Origin: Pseudomonas chlororaphis subsp. aurantiaca
Lineage (GTDB): Bacteria; Pseudomonadota; Gammaproteobacteria; Pseudomonadales; Pseudomonadaceae
Assembly: GCF_013466605.1 (NCBI RefSeq)
Contig: NZ_CP059162.1
Location: forward strand, 6,882,001-6,946,000
Length of the DNA: 64,000 nucleotides
Direction: 5' to 3'
The first letter of the stretch is position 1; every line of letters begins with the position of its first letter. A program made the translations under genes and the position numbers. The notes under the pieces were generated by a model that saw only the letters and a list, made by a program, of their open reading frames with translations, did not search any database and was not told the origin of the DNA. Below are positions 45,361-57,226 of the stretch, one piece after another.

Positions 45361-46821
45361 TCACTCTTTGCGATACATCAGTGAGAACTCAAATAGGTCG
45401 TTGTTCAGCCAACCTGCAGCCCGCAGAGCGTCGAGGGGAACATTGTGTTCACTCAGCGCTTTAGCCTCTGAGGTTTCCACTGCAACAGCAGCCGGTGCTT
45501 GGTGCTCTTTCGCGAAAACTGCTGGAGACGGGACTGCCGGCTTTTCACGCGGCACAACACTTCGAAGCAGAGAAAGGCGGTCCGCTCGTGCCAATCCGTC
45601 GAACACCATCATGTCGTTCAGTTGCTCCTCAATCGGCAGCAGATCGTCGAACTGTCGCATCCGCTTCGGATCTCGGCTGCGCAGAGCTGACAGGGCCGGC
45701 TTCAGGATCTGCATCTTGGAGTTGCTCACCTTCGCTATGATCTTGGCAGTCAAACACTCCGAGCTACTCTGAACTGCATACCGCTGACTCAACACCAACA
45801 GCTTGACGAGGAAATCTGTGACGCCTTGGGTGTGCTCGTACAGTGTGTCGAAAATCTCGTCGGTCAGATCCGCCGTCTGCTTGCACCACTGATAGCTCCA
45901 GAGATTTTCAACCAGCAGCCGCCACTCCTCGTCATCCTTCTCAAAGCGTTTGAATTCGAGCGTTCCGGCACCACAGACTCGGCGGGCAGTACGCATGACT
46001 TCTGAGAACAGGCTGATCATCGAGTTCGTGCCACTGAAAACGACCGGAATACCGATGTTGTTCACCAGGTGCAGAAAGAAATTCAGCATGCTCTCCTTGC
46101 CACCGGTTTTCGCCAGGTGGAGGTTTTGCAGCTCGTCGATCAACAAGGCGCCGATGAAAAACGTACTGGCCACCTGCTCCATCTGTTGTAGCGCATCGTT
46201 GATGTTCCGGTGCCTGTAGCGCTTGTGGTAGTCCTTGTCCCCCAAAGCGTCACCAACCGCATAAAAAAACTGCTGGCAGAACCCAGCCAGCGATCCATCC
46301 CGAGGGCAGTCGAGCTTGAGCCAAGTGATTTGGGTATGGACAAACTGTCTGCCCTCATAGCGCTCGTGACGAATCGTCTGTGGATAAAGGCTCAAGATGG
46401 CGTGGAGCGCCGTCGACTTCCCAATGCCGCTCAGGCCGACGACGGTGAACGTTTCTGCAGTGGACTTGAAGGCATCGTGGTAACGCTGAGCCCCCGATAA
46501 GGAATGTAGATGCCTAACAGTAGCGGGTGACGTCGGATTACGCCCAACATACCCACGGCGGATGAGCAGTGAGAACTGGGCCTCCAGTTCCAGGTGCAGC
46601 AAAAACGGCTGAACCACCGTTCTCAAACGGTCGATGCAGTGTATTCGGGTGGCCCCTTCGAGGATCAGCTCTTTCGGGTCCACCGGCTGAGGAAAATTCG
46701 AGATCAGCTCAATAGCCGCCCCTTCCGAAAGTATCGGGGGCAAAGCTTCGATCAGCGGATTCCCAGCGTACTCCCGAATATCCTGCTTGATGTAATTGGC
46801 AAACGTCTTCGCGCCTTTCAT
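45361..46821 (-). CDS. tnsC: Tn7-like AAA+ regulator TnsC
   Basis: A 486-residue AAA+ ATPase that links the target selector to the transposase. Walker A is GLSGIGKST (residues 129-137), Walker B FIGALLIDELQNL, and sensor-like GIPVVFSGTNSM follows. Tn7 TnsC has 555 residues; the core is the same. The start overlaps the tnsB stop by ATGA. Slightly lower GC than the host genes to the right. Confidence 0.95.
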   Translation of the reverse strand: MKGAKTFANYIKQDIREYAGNPLIEALPPILSEGAAIELISNFPQPVDPKELILEGATRIHCIDRLRTVVQPFLLHLELEAQFSLLIRRGYVGRNPTSPATVRHLHSLSGAQRYHDAFKSTAETFTVVGLSGIGKSTALHAILSLYPQTIRHERYEGRQFVHTQITWLKLDCPRDGSLAGFCQQFFYAVGDALGDKDYHKRYRHRNINDALQQMEQVASTFFIGALLIDELQNLHLAKTGGKESMLNFFLHLVNNIGIPVVFSGTNSMISLFSEVMRTARRVCGAGTLEFKRFEKDDEEWRLLVENLWSYQWCKQTADLTDEIFDTLYEHTQGVTDFLVKLLVLSQRYAVQSSSECLTAKIIAKVSNSKMQILKPALSALRSRDPKRMRQFDDLLPIEEQLNDMMVFDGLARADRLSLLRSVVPREKPAVPSPAVFAKEHQAPAAVAVETSEAKALSEHNVPLDALRAAGWLNNDLFEFSLMYRKE

Positions 46822-48986
46822 TGCGTCTGTCCTGGCCGAATTCTTTTGAGCAAATCGATAACCTGCGCAGTGCGCGGGCCGGCATATGAGTCATTTGCTT
46901 TCGGTTCCGGTTCAGATTCAACTGGAACAGGCTCCGCCCGGACACCATCAGGAACAACCGATTTTTCACGCTCCCGGAGCCGTTCTTCGGCGCGGTTTTC
47001 ACGGATGTTCCCCGTGGCCTCGGCCTTGGTAGCCGGAGCAGGTTCCAGCTTCCGCTCTTCGAGTGCATTGCTGATGATCTGGTGGACCTGGTCGCTGAGC
47101 TGCACACGGCTTTCCAGCTCGGCGCGCCGGAGAGCAGGTGGTTTTTGGCGATAGGCTTCGAGCAGATCATAGATCTCGTCCGAGCGATAATTCGCGTAAC
47201 TGGCATCCGACCGTCGAAGATCACAGCGGATGAACTGCTTGGTATCACCCTGTATCCAAATGTGCGCCGCGGAGTTCGGGTCGTACCAACACTCTATCGA
47301 CCAGACCCCCCGTCTGCGAGCCTTGGCAAACCAGTCTTTCTCTACAGCCATTTCGCAGACATAGTGCATGCTGCGGAACATCACACCGCCCTTTTGAACC
47401 GTCGCGCGCTCCCGGGGCAACAGGTGGAGGTAAACCAGCTCGTCGGGGCGTTTGTTGGGTTCGATCAGTTCGTTCTCGGCCGCCCAAGTCCATATGCCGC
47501 TGGGCGTAGGCTCAACGCCATCATTCATCATCGCCTGAGTCAGCCGGTCAGGCTGCCGATGATGCCGGTTATAGTGGAGGACGCATTTGATGATGATCTG
47601 GGTGAACTCTTTCAGGTTGAGCGTGGCGTCGAGCCGGTAATCTCGCTCGCCTCGCTCTTTGTCGCGCGCAGCTACCCCGCCTGGTAGCCATCTGATTCCG
47701 GTTAGATCATTCAAAATGCCAAACCGACTCTCGACCATCGGCTTCCAATCTGGCCGGAAAGGTGGAGCAGTGCCCATCTCTATGCCCAAGCCTGACGAAA
47801 GCCCCTCTGCTGCTAGCGACAGCATCTCGCCCCTGTCGGCGTAAATCTGGTGGGGCAAGTGGTGACAATCCCAGTCCTCCGAGTTGATATCAACGCCATT
47901 CTGCGCGCAAAACTCGACTTTGGAGGTAAAAGCATTGAACAACGCCTGCCTGGCCCCATTCCAACTGGGGCCTTCCAACCCTACATAGAGGCCAACAATC
48001 ATGCCGGAAAAACTATCAACGACGATATAAACTACAGGCCGACCTATGAGCATCCGCCTAGAGTAGCTGTTGACCAAATAAATGTCGGCAATGGTTGCGT
48101 CGATTTCGAACTGATGACAAGGCCCACGCAGCCAATCGCGAACTGTACCAGAAAGTGGACGACAGTCTTTAAGCCACTTCCTCAACCCTTTGCGTCCCCG
48201 CTCAGTCTCAACCTCATCGAAGAAAATTTGGCCCCAATACCTAAACTGCCTCAAGCTGGGCATCTCTAAACTAGGGAGCAGGCGAAGTTCCTCTACGCTT
48301 TTCTTAGAGATGTCTCGAACCGAATAAAATCTCCTCAGCATTTCATCGTAAGCACTGGAAATGGAGGACTTTGAATCATTTACGTAAAGGGCATACCCCA
48401 CTCGAATGCATCGCTTATCAATCGCGTTGAGCATCTTGGAAGGTGGAATAAGTACACCCTGAAACTTCGGCTTTCGCCCTGGGGGCCTGCTCGGGTCATA
48501 TTTCCTATTAGCAACACCCACCGACGAATAGTTATTAAGCAATGCGTTGCGAACTTGGCCATAAACCCAATAACGGTAAAGAAGCCGATAAATGGTTTTC
48601 CGCTGAATCCCCAGCTCTGACGCTCTCCTGCCCACCAACCGGCCCAGCTCACCCCGAACAAAAAGTTGCCCTGGATAGTCAGGATCTAACAGAGGGGCGA
48701 TGATGGCCCACTTTTCGTCTCGGCCTGTCTTCGCTTTCTCATCCAGCTGGTCCTCAAGCACAAGCATGAATTCTGGCGTGGCGATGGTTACGGGCTTCGT
48801 GTCACCCGACGCCAATGAACGACGAAGTTCCTCAAGACCAACAGCGTACGGCCGCCGAGGAGGGTCAGCTAGATCTATTACAAATGCCACATCATGCTTT
48901 TCATCGATGTAAATAATTCTGACTATCGCAGTGATGACCGACAAATCGGTAACCGGCTCAAAAACGCCATTTAGGAAAACACTCAT
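46818..48986 (-). CDS. tnsB: Tn7-like DDE transposase TnsB
   Basis: A 722-residue transposase of the retroviral integrase superfamily (Tn7 TnsB 702). The catalytic triad is visible as D296 (FEIDATIAD), D384 (IYADRGEM) and E419 (KPMVESRFG). N-terminal DNA-binding domains occupy about 1-280; the C-terminal 80 residues are charged and probably contact TnsC. It recognises the repeated sites at the element ends and cuts the 3' strands. Overlaps both tnsA and tnsC by four bases. Confidence 0.96.
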   Translation of the reverse strand: MSVFLNGVFEPVTDLSVITAIVRIIYIDEKHDVAFVIDLADPPRRPYAVGLEELRRSLASGDTKPVTIATPEFMLVLEDQLDEKAKTGRDEKWAIIAPLLDPDYPGQLFVRGELGRLVGRRASELGIQRKTIYRLLYRYWVYGQVRNALLNNYSSVGVANRKYDPSRPPGRKPKFQGVLIPPSKMLNAIDKRCIRVGYALYVNDSKSSISSAYDEMLRRFYSVRDISKKSVEELRLLPSLEMPSLRQFRYWGQIFFDEVETERGRKGLRKWLKDCRPLSGTVRDWLRGPCHQFEIDATIADIYLVNSYSRRMLIGRPVVYIVVDSFSGMIVGLYVGLEGPSWNGARQALFNAFTSKVEFCAQNGVDINSEDWDCHHLPHQIYADRGEMLSLAAEGLSSGLGIEMGTAPPFRPDWKPMVESRFGILNDLTGIRWLPGGVAARDKERGERDYRLDATLNLKEFTQIIIKCVLHYNRHHRQPDRLTQAMMNDGVEPTPSGIWTWAAENELIEPNKRPDELVYLHLLPRERATVQKGGVMFRSMHYVCEMAVEKDWFAKARRRGVWSIECWYDPNSAAHIWIQGDTKQFIRCDLRRSDASYANYRSDEIYDLLEAYRQKPPALRRAELESRVQLSDQVHQIISNALEERKLEPAPATKAEATGNIRENRAEERLREREKSVVPDGVRAEPVPVESEPEPKANDSYAGPRTAQVIDLLKRIRPGQTQ

Positions 48987-49837
48987 GACTTCCTCTCCTG
49001 CAAAGATGCTTGGAGTGGCATCTGGAAAACTTCAAAATCCGGAACTAGCGAAGTGAGGAAGAGAGGAGCACTCACTAAGTCAATCTTAAGCACCTTGTTC
49101 CAGACTAGATAGAAAAATACTCTTTGAGCATCGATATAGGACATGGATAAATGGGACGCGATTTTCCTTAAACATGTGGCCAAGGTCCACTGGTAATCCT
49201 TGCTACCTTCCAAGCACTCAATGAAATTCACATGCAGTGGTATCCTCATTAAATCACGAGGTAGCCTGGCGTATTTTCTGAGCATTCCAAGATTTTTTAT
49301 CAAATCCGGAGTAAAAAACTCCTCTGTAACGATGTTCCAATCAACACCTTGGCTTTGCCAAAAGCGTCTTTCAACCTCAAGTTTTTCAAGCGTGCGCTTG
49401 CATCCTTTACCCACCAAATCAGAACGATACTTAACCGTTCTAGCGACCGATTTAAAGTTTCCGTTTAACTCTCTAACAGTCAAGAGGAAGTCTGTTGTCA
49501 TCACATACGGCAACGTGGTTTTAGGGTATCTCGGATAACGTACACCTATCGAGTTTGCAATCGCTTGCGCGCGCTCTGTGGGGAGCAAGGGGTATTGCTC
49601 GCGGATATCCACGACGTCTTCAGAAAATTCGCACACAAGGAAATAAGACCGCTCGAGATCTGACAGAAGGTGGTGGATCCGCTCGACCGTCACCCCTTGG
49701 ATCTTGTGTGAACGTCCTATCGACGGGACATCCTGTACCCGCAGCCAAGGCACGTAACTCGCTCCGGCACCTCCGCCAAATCCATTTGCAATGTGCCGTT
49801 CAATGTCCTGCTGTGATGCAAATCTGCGACCTCGCAA
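48983..49837 (-). CDS. tnsA: Tn7-like endonuclease TnsA
   Basis: A 284-residue endonuclease (Tn7 TnsA 273) that cuts the 5' strands and so allows cut-and-paste movement. Restriction-enzyme-like catalytic residues can be placed at E62 (SDLERSY), D116 (VMTTDFLL) and K136 (ARTVKYRS), with the family segment VVDIREQYPLLP between them. It begins with TTG at 49837, preceded by a strong GAGGAG. First gene of the tns operon, adjacent to the element end facing glmS, as in Tn7. Confidence 0.94.
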   Translation of the reverse strand: MRGRRFASQQDIERHIANGFGGGAGASYVPWLRVQDVPSIGRSHKIQGVTVERIHHLLSDLERSYFLVCEFSEDVVDIREQYPLLPTERAQAIANSIGVRYPRYPKTTLPYVMTTDFLLTVRELNGNFKSVARTVKYRSDLVGKGCKRTLEKLEVERRFWQSQGVDWNIVTEEFFTPDLIKNLGMLRKYARLPRDLMRIPLHVNFIECLEGSKDYQWTLATCLRKIASHLSMSYIDAQRVFFYLVWNKVLKIDLVSAPLFLTSLVPDFEVFQMPLQASLQERKS

Positions 49838-49998
49838 CCCACGCCTCCTCAGTCCACGCGAACCGCTTCAACTCACGCCGGGAAAATAGTCGTAGGAGAA
49901 AATGACCGCCGCAGCGACCTTATTTTGGAATTTCCTAGCCTACACCCGCTGAAAATCGAAGCGATGAATCCAGACCAAAGGAAAAGCCTGGAAAAGCA

Positions 49999-50022
49999 AA
50001 ACCCCCATAAATATGGGGGTTT
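49999..50022. terminator. strong hairpin terminator between the transposon end and tnsA
   Basis: An 11-bp perfect stem (AAACCCCCATA at 49999-50009, TATGGGGGTTT at 50012-50022) with T-rich flank on both strands. On the minus strand it lies between glmS and tnsA, which are co-directional, and would stop glmS transcripts from entering the tns operon. Confidence 0.8.
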
Positions 50023-50029
50023 ATGTTTT

Positions 50030-50089
50030 GTGTCAATCTATGTTTCTAGGTGTCACTCTTTATTGTTGTGTGTCAATCTTTATTGTTAA
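50030..50089. repeat. three contiguous 20-bp TnsB-site-like repeats at the transposon end
   Basis: Head-to-tail units start at 50030, 50050 and 50070: GTGTCAATCTATGTTTCTAG, GTGTCACTCTTTATTGTTGT and GTGTCAATCTTTATTGTTAA. Tn7-like ends carry such arrays of transposase sites. The outermost unit ends about 5 bp from the presumed element end near 50095. Confidence 0.85.
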
Positions 50090-50095
50090 AAACCA

Positions 50096-50160
50096 AAATC
50101 AGCCCGGTTGTGGATAACTCACTCCACCGTCACCGACTTGGCCAGGTTGCGCGGCTGGTC
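50096..50160 (-). other. attTn7: glmS 3' end and insertion point
   Basis: The last 12 codons of glmS (CCGCGCAACCTGGCCAAGTC onward) are the conserved TnsD recognition sequence of Tn7. On the minus strand the element sequence seems to begin at a TGG about 24 bp after the glmS stop, near 50095, the distance known for Tn7. GATTT (50096-50100 on the minus strand) would be the target duplication; its partner lies outside the window. Confidence 0.75.
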
Positions 50161-51951
50161 GACGTCAGTGCCCTTGAGTACCGCGACGTAATACGACAGC
50201 AGTTGCAGCGGGATGGTGTAGAGGATCGGCGACAGGATGTCGTGGATATGCGGCATGTGGATAACATGCGTGCCCTCGCCGTTGGTCATGCCGGCCTGCT
50301 CGTCGGCAAAGACGATCAGCTCGCCGCCACGGGCGCGGACTTCCTGCAGGTTGGACTTGAGCTTTTCCAGCAGCTCGTTGTTCGGCGCCACGGTGACCAC
50401 CGGCATGTCGTTATCCACAAGGGCCAGCGGACCGTGCTTGAGCTCGCCGGCCGGGTAGGCTTCGGCGTGGATGTAGGAGATTTCCTTGAGCTTGAGTGCT
50501 CCTTCCATCGCCACCGGGAATTGCGCGCCACGACCGAGGAACAGGGTGTGGTGCTTCTCGGCGAACAGCTCGGCGATTTTCTCCACCGTGCTGTCCATCG
50601 CCAGGGCTTCGCCCAGGCGGGTCGGCAAACGCCGCAGTTCTTCCACCAGGGTGGCTTCGACGCCTTCGCCCAGGGTGCCGCGGACCTGGCCCAGGGACAG
50701 GGTCAGCAACAGCAGGCCCACCAGCTGGGTGGTGAAGGCTTTGGTGGAGGCCACGCCGATCTCGCGACCGGCCTGGGTCAGCAGGGTCAGGTCGGATTCA
50801 CGCACCAGCGAGCTGATGCCGACGTTGCAGATCGCCAGGCTGGCGAGGAAACCCAGCTCCTTGGCATTACGCAGGGCGGCCAGGGTGTCGGCAGTTTCGC
50901 CGGACTGGGAGATGGTCACGAACAGGGTGTCCGGCTGCACCACCACCTTGCGGTAGCGGAATTCGCTGGCCACTTCGACCTGGCACGGAATCCCGGCCAG
51001 CTCTTCCAGCCAGTAACGGGCAACCATGCCGGCGTGGTAGCTGGTACCGCAGGCGACGATCTGCACATTGCGCACTTTGGCGAACAGCTCGGCGGCCTGT
51101 GGACCGAAGGCCTGGACCAGCACCTGGTTCGGGCTCAGGCGGCCTTCGAGGGTGCGTTGCACCACGGCTGGCTGCTCGTGGATTTCCTTGAGCATGAAGT
51201 GGCGGAACTCGCCTTTCTCGGCGGCTTCGGCACCGTCACGGTATTGCACGGCTTCGCGCTCGACCAGTTTGCCGTCGACATCCCAGATCTGCACGCTGTC
51301 GCGGCGAATCTCGGCGATATCGCCCTCTTCCAGGTACATGAAGCGGTCGGTTACCTGGCGCAGGGCCAGTTGGTCGGAAGCCAGGAAGTTTTCACCCAGG
51401 CCCAGGCCGATCACCAGCGGGCTGCCGCTGCGGGCGGCGACCAGGCGGTCCGGCTGGTTGGCGCTGATCACAGCCAGGCCATAGGCGCCGTGCAGCTCCT
51501 TGACGGTGGCTTTCAGGGCCACGGTCAGGTCGCCCAGGTCCTTGATCTTGTGGTCCAGCAGGTGAGCGATGACTTCGGTGTCGGTGTCCGAAGTGAACAC
51601 ATAACCCAGGCCTTTGAGCTGCTCGCGCAGGGCTTCATGGTTCTCGATGATGCCGTTATGGACGACTGCCAGGTCACCGGAGAAATGCGGGTGGGCGTTG
51701 CGTTCGCACGGCGCGCCGTGAGTGGCCCAGCGGGTGTGGGCGATGCCCAGGCGACCGACCAGCGGCTCGCCGGCCAGGGCCTGCTCCAGCTCGCTGACCT
51801 TGCCCGGACGACGCATGCGCTCGAGCTTGCCATCGTTGGTCAGGACCGCCACCCCGGCGCTGTCGTAGCCGCGGTATTCGAGACGCTTGAGGCCTTCGAG
51901 CAGGATGGCCGTGATATTCCGCTCAGCGACGGCGCCAACAATTCCACACAT
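50119..51951 (-). CDS. glmS: glucosamine-6-phosphate synthase GlmS
   Basis: A 610-residue glutamine:fructose-6-phosphate aminotransferase that supplies glucosamine-6-phosphate for cell wall synthesis. The N-terminal glutaminase domain begins with the catalytic Cys (MCGIVGAV); two SIS domains follow, with [12 protein letters not shown] near residue 350, and the C-terminus [11 protein letters not shown] is the strictly conserved end. Complete despite the transposon next to it, as expected for Tn7-type insertion. glmR lies 10 bp upstream in the same direction. Confidence 0.99.
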   Translation of the reverse strand: MCGIVGAVAERNITAILLEGLKRLEYRGYDSAGVAVLTNDGKLERMRRPGKVSELEQALAGEPLVGRLGIAHTRWATHGAPCERNAHPHFSGDLAVVHNGIIENHEALREQLKGLGYVFTSDTDTEVIAHLLDHKIKDLGDLTVALKATVKELHGAYGLAVISANQPDRLVAARSGSPLVIGLGLGENFLASDQLALRQVTDRFMYLEEGDIAEIRRDSVQIWDVDGKLVEREAVQYRDGAEAAEKGEFRHFMLKEIHEQPAVVQRTLEGRLSPNQVLVQAFGPQAAELFAKVRNVQIVACGTSYHAGMVARYWLEELAGIPCQVEVASEFRYRKVVVQPDTLFVTISQSGETADTLAALRNAKELGFLASLAICNVGISSLVRESDLTLLTQAGREIGVASTKAFTTQLVGLLLLTLSLGQVRGTLGEGVEATLVEELRRLPTRLGEALAMDSTVEKIAELFAEKHHTLFLGRGAQFPVAMEGALKLKEISYIHAEAYPAGELKHGPLALVDNDMPVVTVAPNNELLEKLKSNLQEVRARGGELIVFADEQAGMTNGEGTHVIHMPHIHDILSPILYTIPLQLLSYYVAVLKGTDVDQPRNLAKSVTVE

Positions 51952-51961
51952 GGTTTCTCTC

Positions 51962-52735
51962 CTAGATGACTGCCGCGCAAATCAGCGTGATGCCGCGGGC
52001 TTGAATCTGGTCGCGGGCCTCTGCAGGCAGGCGATCATCGGTAATAAGGGTATGGACGCTGCTCCAGGGCAGCTCCAGGTTGGGAATCTTGCGGCCGATC
52101 TTGTCGGCCTCGACCATCACCACGACTTCCCGCGCCACCTCGGCCATCACCCGGCTCAGGCCGAGCAATTCGTTGAAGGTGGTGGTCCCGCGCACCAGAT
52201 CGATGCCATCGGCACCGATAAACAGCTGGTCGAAGTCGTAGGAACGCAATACCTGCTCGGCGACCTGCCCCTGGAACGACTCGGAATGGGGGTCCCAGGT
52301 GCCGCCGGTCATCAACAGCACCGGCTCGTGCTCCAGTTCGCTCAAGGCATTGGCCACATGCAACGAGTTGGTCATCACCACCAGGCCCGGCTGCTGGCCG
52401 AGTTCGGGGATCATGGCCGCGGTGGTACTGCCGCTGTCGATGATGATGCGTGCGTGTTCGCGAATCCGCGCCACCGCCGCGCGGGCGATGGCTTGTTTGT
52501 AGCGGGAGACCGGCTGGCCGATATCGCCAACCAGTTCCTGCGGCATGGTGATTGCGCCGCCGTAGCGCCGCAGCAACAGGCCGTTGCTCTCCAGGGCCGC
52601 CAGGTCCTTACGGATCGTAACTTCCGAAGTTTCGAAGCGTTTAGCCAACTCGTCCACACTCACTTCACCCTGTTCATTGAGCAAGGCGAGAATATTGTGG
52701 CGTCGTTGGGGGGTGTTGCGTTTCGACATGAGCAC
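51962..52735 (-). CDS. DeoR-family regulator GlmR-like
   Basis: A 257-residue DeoR-type regulator with an N-terminal helix-turn-helix ([20 protein letters not shown]) and a sugar-phosphate sensing DeoR C-terminal domain ([12 protein letters not shown], then LFIGADGID). Located between glmU and glmS, 10 bp before glmS, so probably a local regulator of amino-sugar synthesis. This gene is standard in Pseudomonas at this place. Confidence 0.93.
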   Translation of the reverse strand: MLMSKRNTPQRRHNILALLNEQGEVSVDELAKRFETSEVTIRKDLAALESNGLLLRRYGGAITMPQELVGDIGQPVSRYKQAIARAAVARIREHARIIIDSGSTTAAMIPELGQQPGLVVMTNSLHVANALSELEHEPVLLMTGGTWDPHSESFQGQVAEQVLRSYDFDQLFIGADGIDLVRGTTTFNELLGLSRVMAEVAREVVVMVEADKIGRKIPNLELPWSSVHTLITDDRLPAEARDQIQARGITLICAAVI

Positions 52736-52958
52736 TTAAGTTTCGATTCGAAAGATAACGGAAGCAATCAAAACCTATTGCCGGAAATTCGTCAAGCGAG
52801 GGAAATGAAAAAAATGCTGTGGATAACAGCCTGAAGAAACTATCCACAGGGATGGCGCTTCGCGGGCTACAGGAAGATGGGTATCAATCCTGTAGCCGCG
52901 AGTTTGCTCACGATAGGCAGAACGAACAGCACCGACCTTGCATCGGACTGTGGATAAC
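52736..52958. other. intergenic region with DnaA boxes and a REP-like sequence
   Basis: No gene. Two perfect DnaA boxes (TGTGGATAA at 52818-52826 and 52949-52957) and one near match (CTATCCACA around 52840) are present. GTAGCCGCGAGTTTGCTCAC from about 52892 resembles degenerate Pseudomonas REP sequences. Confidence 0.6.
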
Positions 52959-54326
52959 TCAGCTCTTCTTGATTTTCACCGGGCGTTTCCAGCCGTCGAT
53001 GTTCTTCTGCCGGGCACGGGCCACAGCCAGCTGGGCTTTTTCCACAGTCTGGTTGATGGTGGAACCGGCCGCCGTAGTGGCGCCATCCTGGATATCCACA
53101 GGTGCCACCAACGAGTTGTTGGAACCGATGAATACGTCTTCGCCCAGCACCGTCCGATGCTTGTTGGCGCCATCGTAGTTGCAGGTGATGGTGCCGGCGC
53201 CGATATTGCTGCGCGCACCGATCTCGGCATCGCCCAGGTAGGCCAGGTGCCCGGCCTTGGCGCCCTCGCCCATGTGCGCGTTCTTCAACTCGACAAAGTT
53301 ACCCACATGGGCACGGGCATCAAGGACGGTACCCGGACGCAGGCGGGCGAACGGGCCGGCATCGCTGCCCTCGCCCAGCACAGCGCCTTCGATATGACTG
53401 TTGGCCTTGATCACCACGCCCTTGCGCAGGGTGCTGTCCTTGATCACGCAGTTCGGGCCGATCACCACGTCGTCCTCGATGACCACGCGACCTTCGAGAA
53501 TCACATTGATGTCGATCAGCACATCGCGGCCGACGCTGACTTCGCCACGCACGTCGAAACGCGCAGGATCGCGCAGGGTCACGCCCTGGGCCATCAGACG
53601 GCGGGCCGCCCGCAGCTGGTAATGACGCTCCAGCTCGGCCAGCTGCTTGCGATCGTTGGCGCCCTGCACTTCCATGGCGTCGTGGGGTTGCTCGGTGGCC
53701 ACCGCCAGGCCGTCGCTGACCGCCATGGCGATCACGTCGGTCAGGTAATACTCGCCCTGGGCGTTGTTGTTCGACAGCCGGCTCATCCAGTCGCCGAGGC
53801 GATTGGCCGGTACCGCGAGAATGCCGGTGTTGCCTTCGGTGATCGCGCGCTGGGCTTCGTTGGTGTCCTTCTGCTCGACGATGGCGGCCACCTTGCCGGC
53901 AGCGTCACGCACGATGCGGCCGTAACCGGTCGGATCGGCCAGCTCGACAGTGAGCAGGCCCAGTTGCTCAGGACCTGCCTGCTTGAGCAGGCGTTGCAGG
54001 GTTTCCACCTCGATCAGCGGCACATCGCCATACAGGATCAGCACGGTGTCGGCGGTGATGAAAGGCACGGCCTGGGCCACGGCATGGCCGGTGCCGAGCT
54101 GCTTGTCCTGCAGCACGAAATTCAGGTCATCCGCCGCCAGGCGCTCGCGCACCGCATCGGCGCCATGACCGATGACGACATGGATGCGTTGTGGATCGAG
54201 TTGCCGGGCACTGTGGATAACATGTCCAAGCATGGAGTTGCCCGCCACCGGGTGCAGGACCTTGGGCAACGACGAACGCATGCGGGTGCCTTGACCGGCA
54301 GCGAGAATAACGATTTCGAGAGACAT
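52959..54326 (-). CDS. glmU: bifunctional UDP-GlcNAc pyrophosphorylase/GlcN-1-P acetyltransferase GlmU
   Basis: A 455-residue enzyme making UDP-GlcNAc. The N-terminal nucleotidyltransferase domain shows [19 protein letters not shown], and the C-terminal half is a left-handed beta-helix of hexapeptide repeats ending in the acetyltransferase site. The last residues are basic. Downstream are glmR and glmS in the same pathway and direction. Confidence 0.98.
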   Translation of the reverse strand: MSLEIVILAAGQGTRMRSSLPKVLHPVAGNSMLGHVIHSARQLDPQRIHVVIGHGADAVRERLAADDLNFVLQDKQLGTGHAVAQAVPFITADTVLILYGDVPLIEVETLQRLLKQAGPEQLGLLTVELADPTGYGRIVRDAAGKVAAIVEQKDTNEAQRAITEGNTGILAVPANRLGDWMSRLSNNNAQGEYYLTDVIAMAVSDGLAVATEQPHDAMEVQGANDRKQLAELERHYQLRAARRLMAQGVTLRDPARFDVRGEVSVGRDVLIDINVILEGRVVIEDDVVIGPNCVIKDSTLRKGVVIKANSHIEGAVLGEGSDAGPFARLRPGTVLDARAHVGNFVELKNAHMGEGAKAGHLAYLGDAEIGARSNIGAGTITCNYDGANKHRTVLGEDVFIGSNNSLVAPVDIQDGATTAAGSTINQTVEKAQLAVARARQKNIDGWKRPVKIKKS

Positions 54327-54386
54327 GACTGGCTACCAATCCTGGGTGGTCGGCGGCTGCGACCAAGAGGTGAATTACAAAAAAGA

Positions 54387-54414
54387 AAAAAGGGTAGCCG
54401 AGGCTACCCTTTTT
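54387..54414. terminator. terminator after atpC
   Basis: A 13-bp perfect stem (AAAAAGGGTAGCC with GGCTACCCTTTTT, loop GA) flanked by A and T runs, so active in both directions in principle. It ends the atp operon about 26 bp after atpC. Confidence 0.92.
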
Positions 54415-54440
54415 AATCAATCACGCGGAAATCCCGCGGC

Positions 54441-54866
54441 TTAGCCGCCGAACTTCTTGCGGATCTGCTGGACGGTGCGCAGCTGGGCTGCGGCCTCGGC
54501 CAGACGTGCAGCAGCGGCACCGTAGTCGAACTCCGAGCCTTTTTCATGCAAGGCCTTCTCGGCAGCCTTGACGGCTTCCTGAGCGGAGGCTTCGTCCAGG
54601 TCGGCAGCACGCTGCACGGTGTCGGCAAGAACCTTGACCATGTTCGGCTGAACCTCGAGGAAACCACCGGAGATGTAGAACACCTCGGTTTCCCCGCCCT
54701 GTTTGATCAAGCGGATCGGACCTGGTTTCAGGTTAGTGATCAGCGGAGCGTGACCCAGGGCGATACCAAGATCCCCCAGCTCACCGTGTGCGATCACCAT
54801 CTCGACCAGACCGGAGAAGATTTCTCCTTCCGCGCTGACGATATCGCAATGGACTGTCATAGCCAT
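54441..54866 (-). CDS. atpC: ATP synthase epsilon subunit
   Basis: A 141-residue rotor subunit of F1 with the N-terminal beta-sandwich ([17 protein letters not shown]) and the C-terminal helical hairpin. Last gene of the atp operon. Confidence 0.98.
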   Translation of the reverse strand: MAMTVHCDIVSAEGEIFSGLVEMVIAHGELGDLGIALGHAPLITNLKPGPIRLIKQGGETEVFYISGGFLEVQPNMVKVLADTVQRAADLDEASAQEAVKAAEKALHEKGSEFDYGAAAARLAEAAAQLRTVQQIRKKFGG

Positions 54867-54911
54867 CTGCTTGCCTCAACCTAAATTAGCGCCCGTTGCC
54901 GGGCGCCGGGA

Positions 54912-56315
<1,404 letters not shown>

Positions 56316-57176
56316 TTAAACCGCGGCAGCGCCGCCGACGATTTCCGAGATCTCTTGGGTGATCGCAGCCTGACGCGCCTTGTTGTAGATCAGCTGCAAA
56401 TCGCTGATCAAATCACCGGCGTTGTCGGTAGCGTTCTTCATCGCGATCATCCGCGCAGCTTGTTCAGCCGCGTTGTTCTCGACCACCGCCTGGTAGACCT
56501 GCGACTCCACGTAGCGAACCATCAAGCCGTCAAGCAGCTCTTTGGCGTCCGGTTCGTAGAGATAGTCCCAGTGGTGCTTGAGTTCTTGATCCGGGGTTGC
56601 CACCAGCGGAATCAACTGCTCCACCGTAGGCTGTTGCGTCATGGTGTTGATGAACTTGTTGGACACCACGGACAGGCGGTCAATCCGGCCGTCCAGGTAG
56701 GCATCCAGCATCACCTTGACGCTGCCGATCAGGTCATTGATCGACGGCTCTTCACCCAGGTGGCTGATTGCAGCGACGACGTTACCGCCGAAGTTACGGA
56801 AGAAAGCCGCACCTTTGCTGCCAACCACGCACAGATCGATCTCGACGCCATTTTCGCGGTTTACCGCCATGTCCTTGACCAAAGCCTTGAACAGGTTGGT
56901 ATTCAAACCACCGCACAGACCACGGTCACTGCTCACCACGATATAACCGACGCGCTTGATTGCACGGTCGATCATGAATGGGTGGCGATATTCCGGGTTG
57001 GCGTTGGCCAGATGACCAATAACCTGGCGGATGCGCTCCGCGTAAGGACGGCTAGCAGCCATGCGCATTTGTGCCTTGCGCATTTTGCTGACCGCCACTT
57101 TTTCCATGGCGCTGGTAATCTTTTGCGTGCTTTTGATGCTCGCAATCTTACTGCGAATCTCTTTTGCGCCTGCCAT
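56316..57176 (-). CDS. atpG: ATP synthase gamma subunit
   Basis: A 286-residue central stalk subunit of F1. N-terminal [20 protein letters not shown] and C-terminal [15 protein letters not shown] are the conserved coiled-coil ends. Confidence 0.99.
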   Translation of the reverse strand: MAGAKEIRSKIASIKSTQKITSAMEKVAVSKMRKAQMRMAASRPYAERIRQVIGHLANANPEYRHPFMIDRAIKRVGYIVVSSDRGLCGGLNTNLFKALVKDMAVNRENGVEIDLCVVGSKGAAFFRNFGGNVVAAISHLGEEPSINDLIGSVKVMLDAYLDGRIDRLSVVSNKFINTMTQQPTVEQLIPLVATPDQELKHHWDYLYEPDAKELLDGLMVRYVESQVYQAVVENNAAEQAARMIAMKNATDNAGDLISDLQLIYNKARQAAITQEISEIVGGAAAV

Positions 57177-57226
57177 GTAACACCTATCAGGTTAGCAAGC
57201 GGGAGCCTCGCGGCCCCCGCTGCGGC

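Noticed and set aside
40277..50095. CRISPR-associated Tn7-like system
   Set aside because: Two TniQ genes raised the question, but no cas gene, direct-repeat array or guide-like sequence is present in the window.
50050..51969. 639-codon plus-strand frame opposite glmS
   Set aside because: Antisense of the strongly conserved glmS. Similar long shadow frames occur opposite atpD, atpA, glmU and sctC and reflect high GC at third positions.
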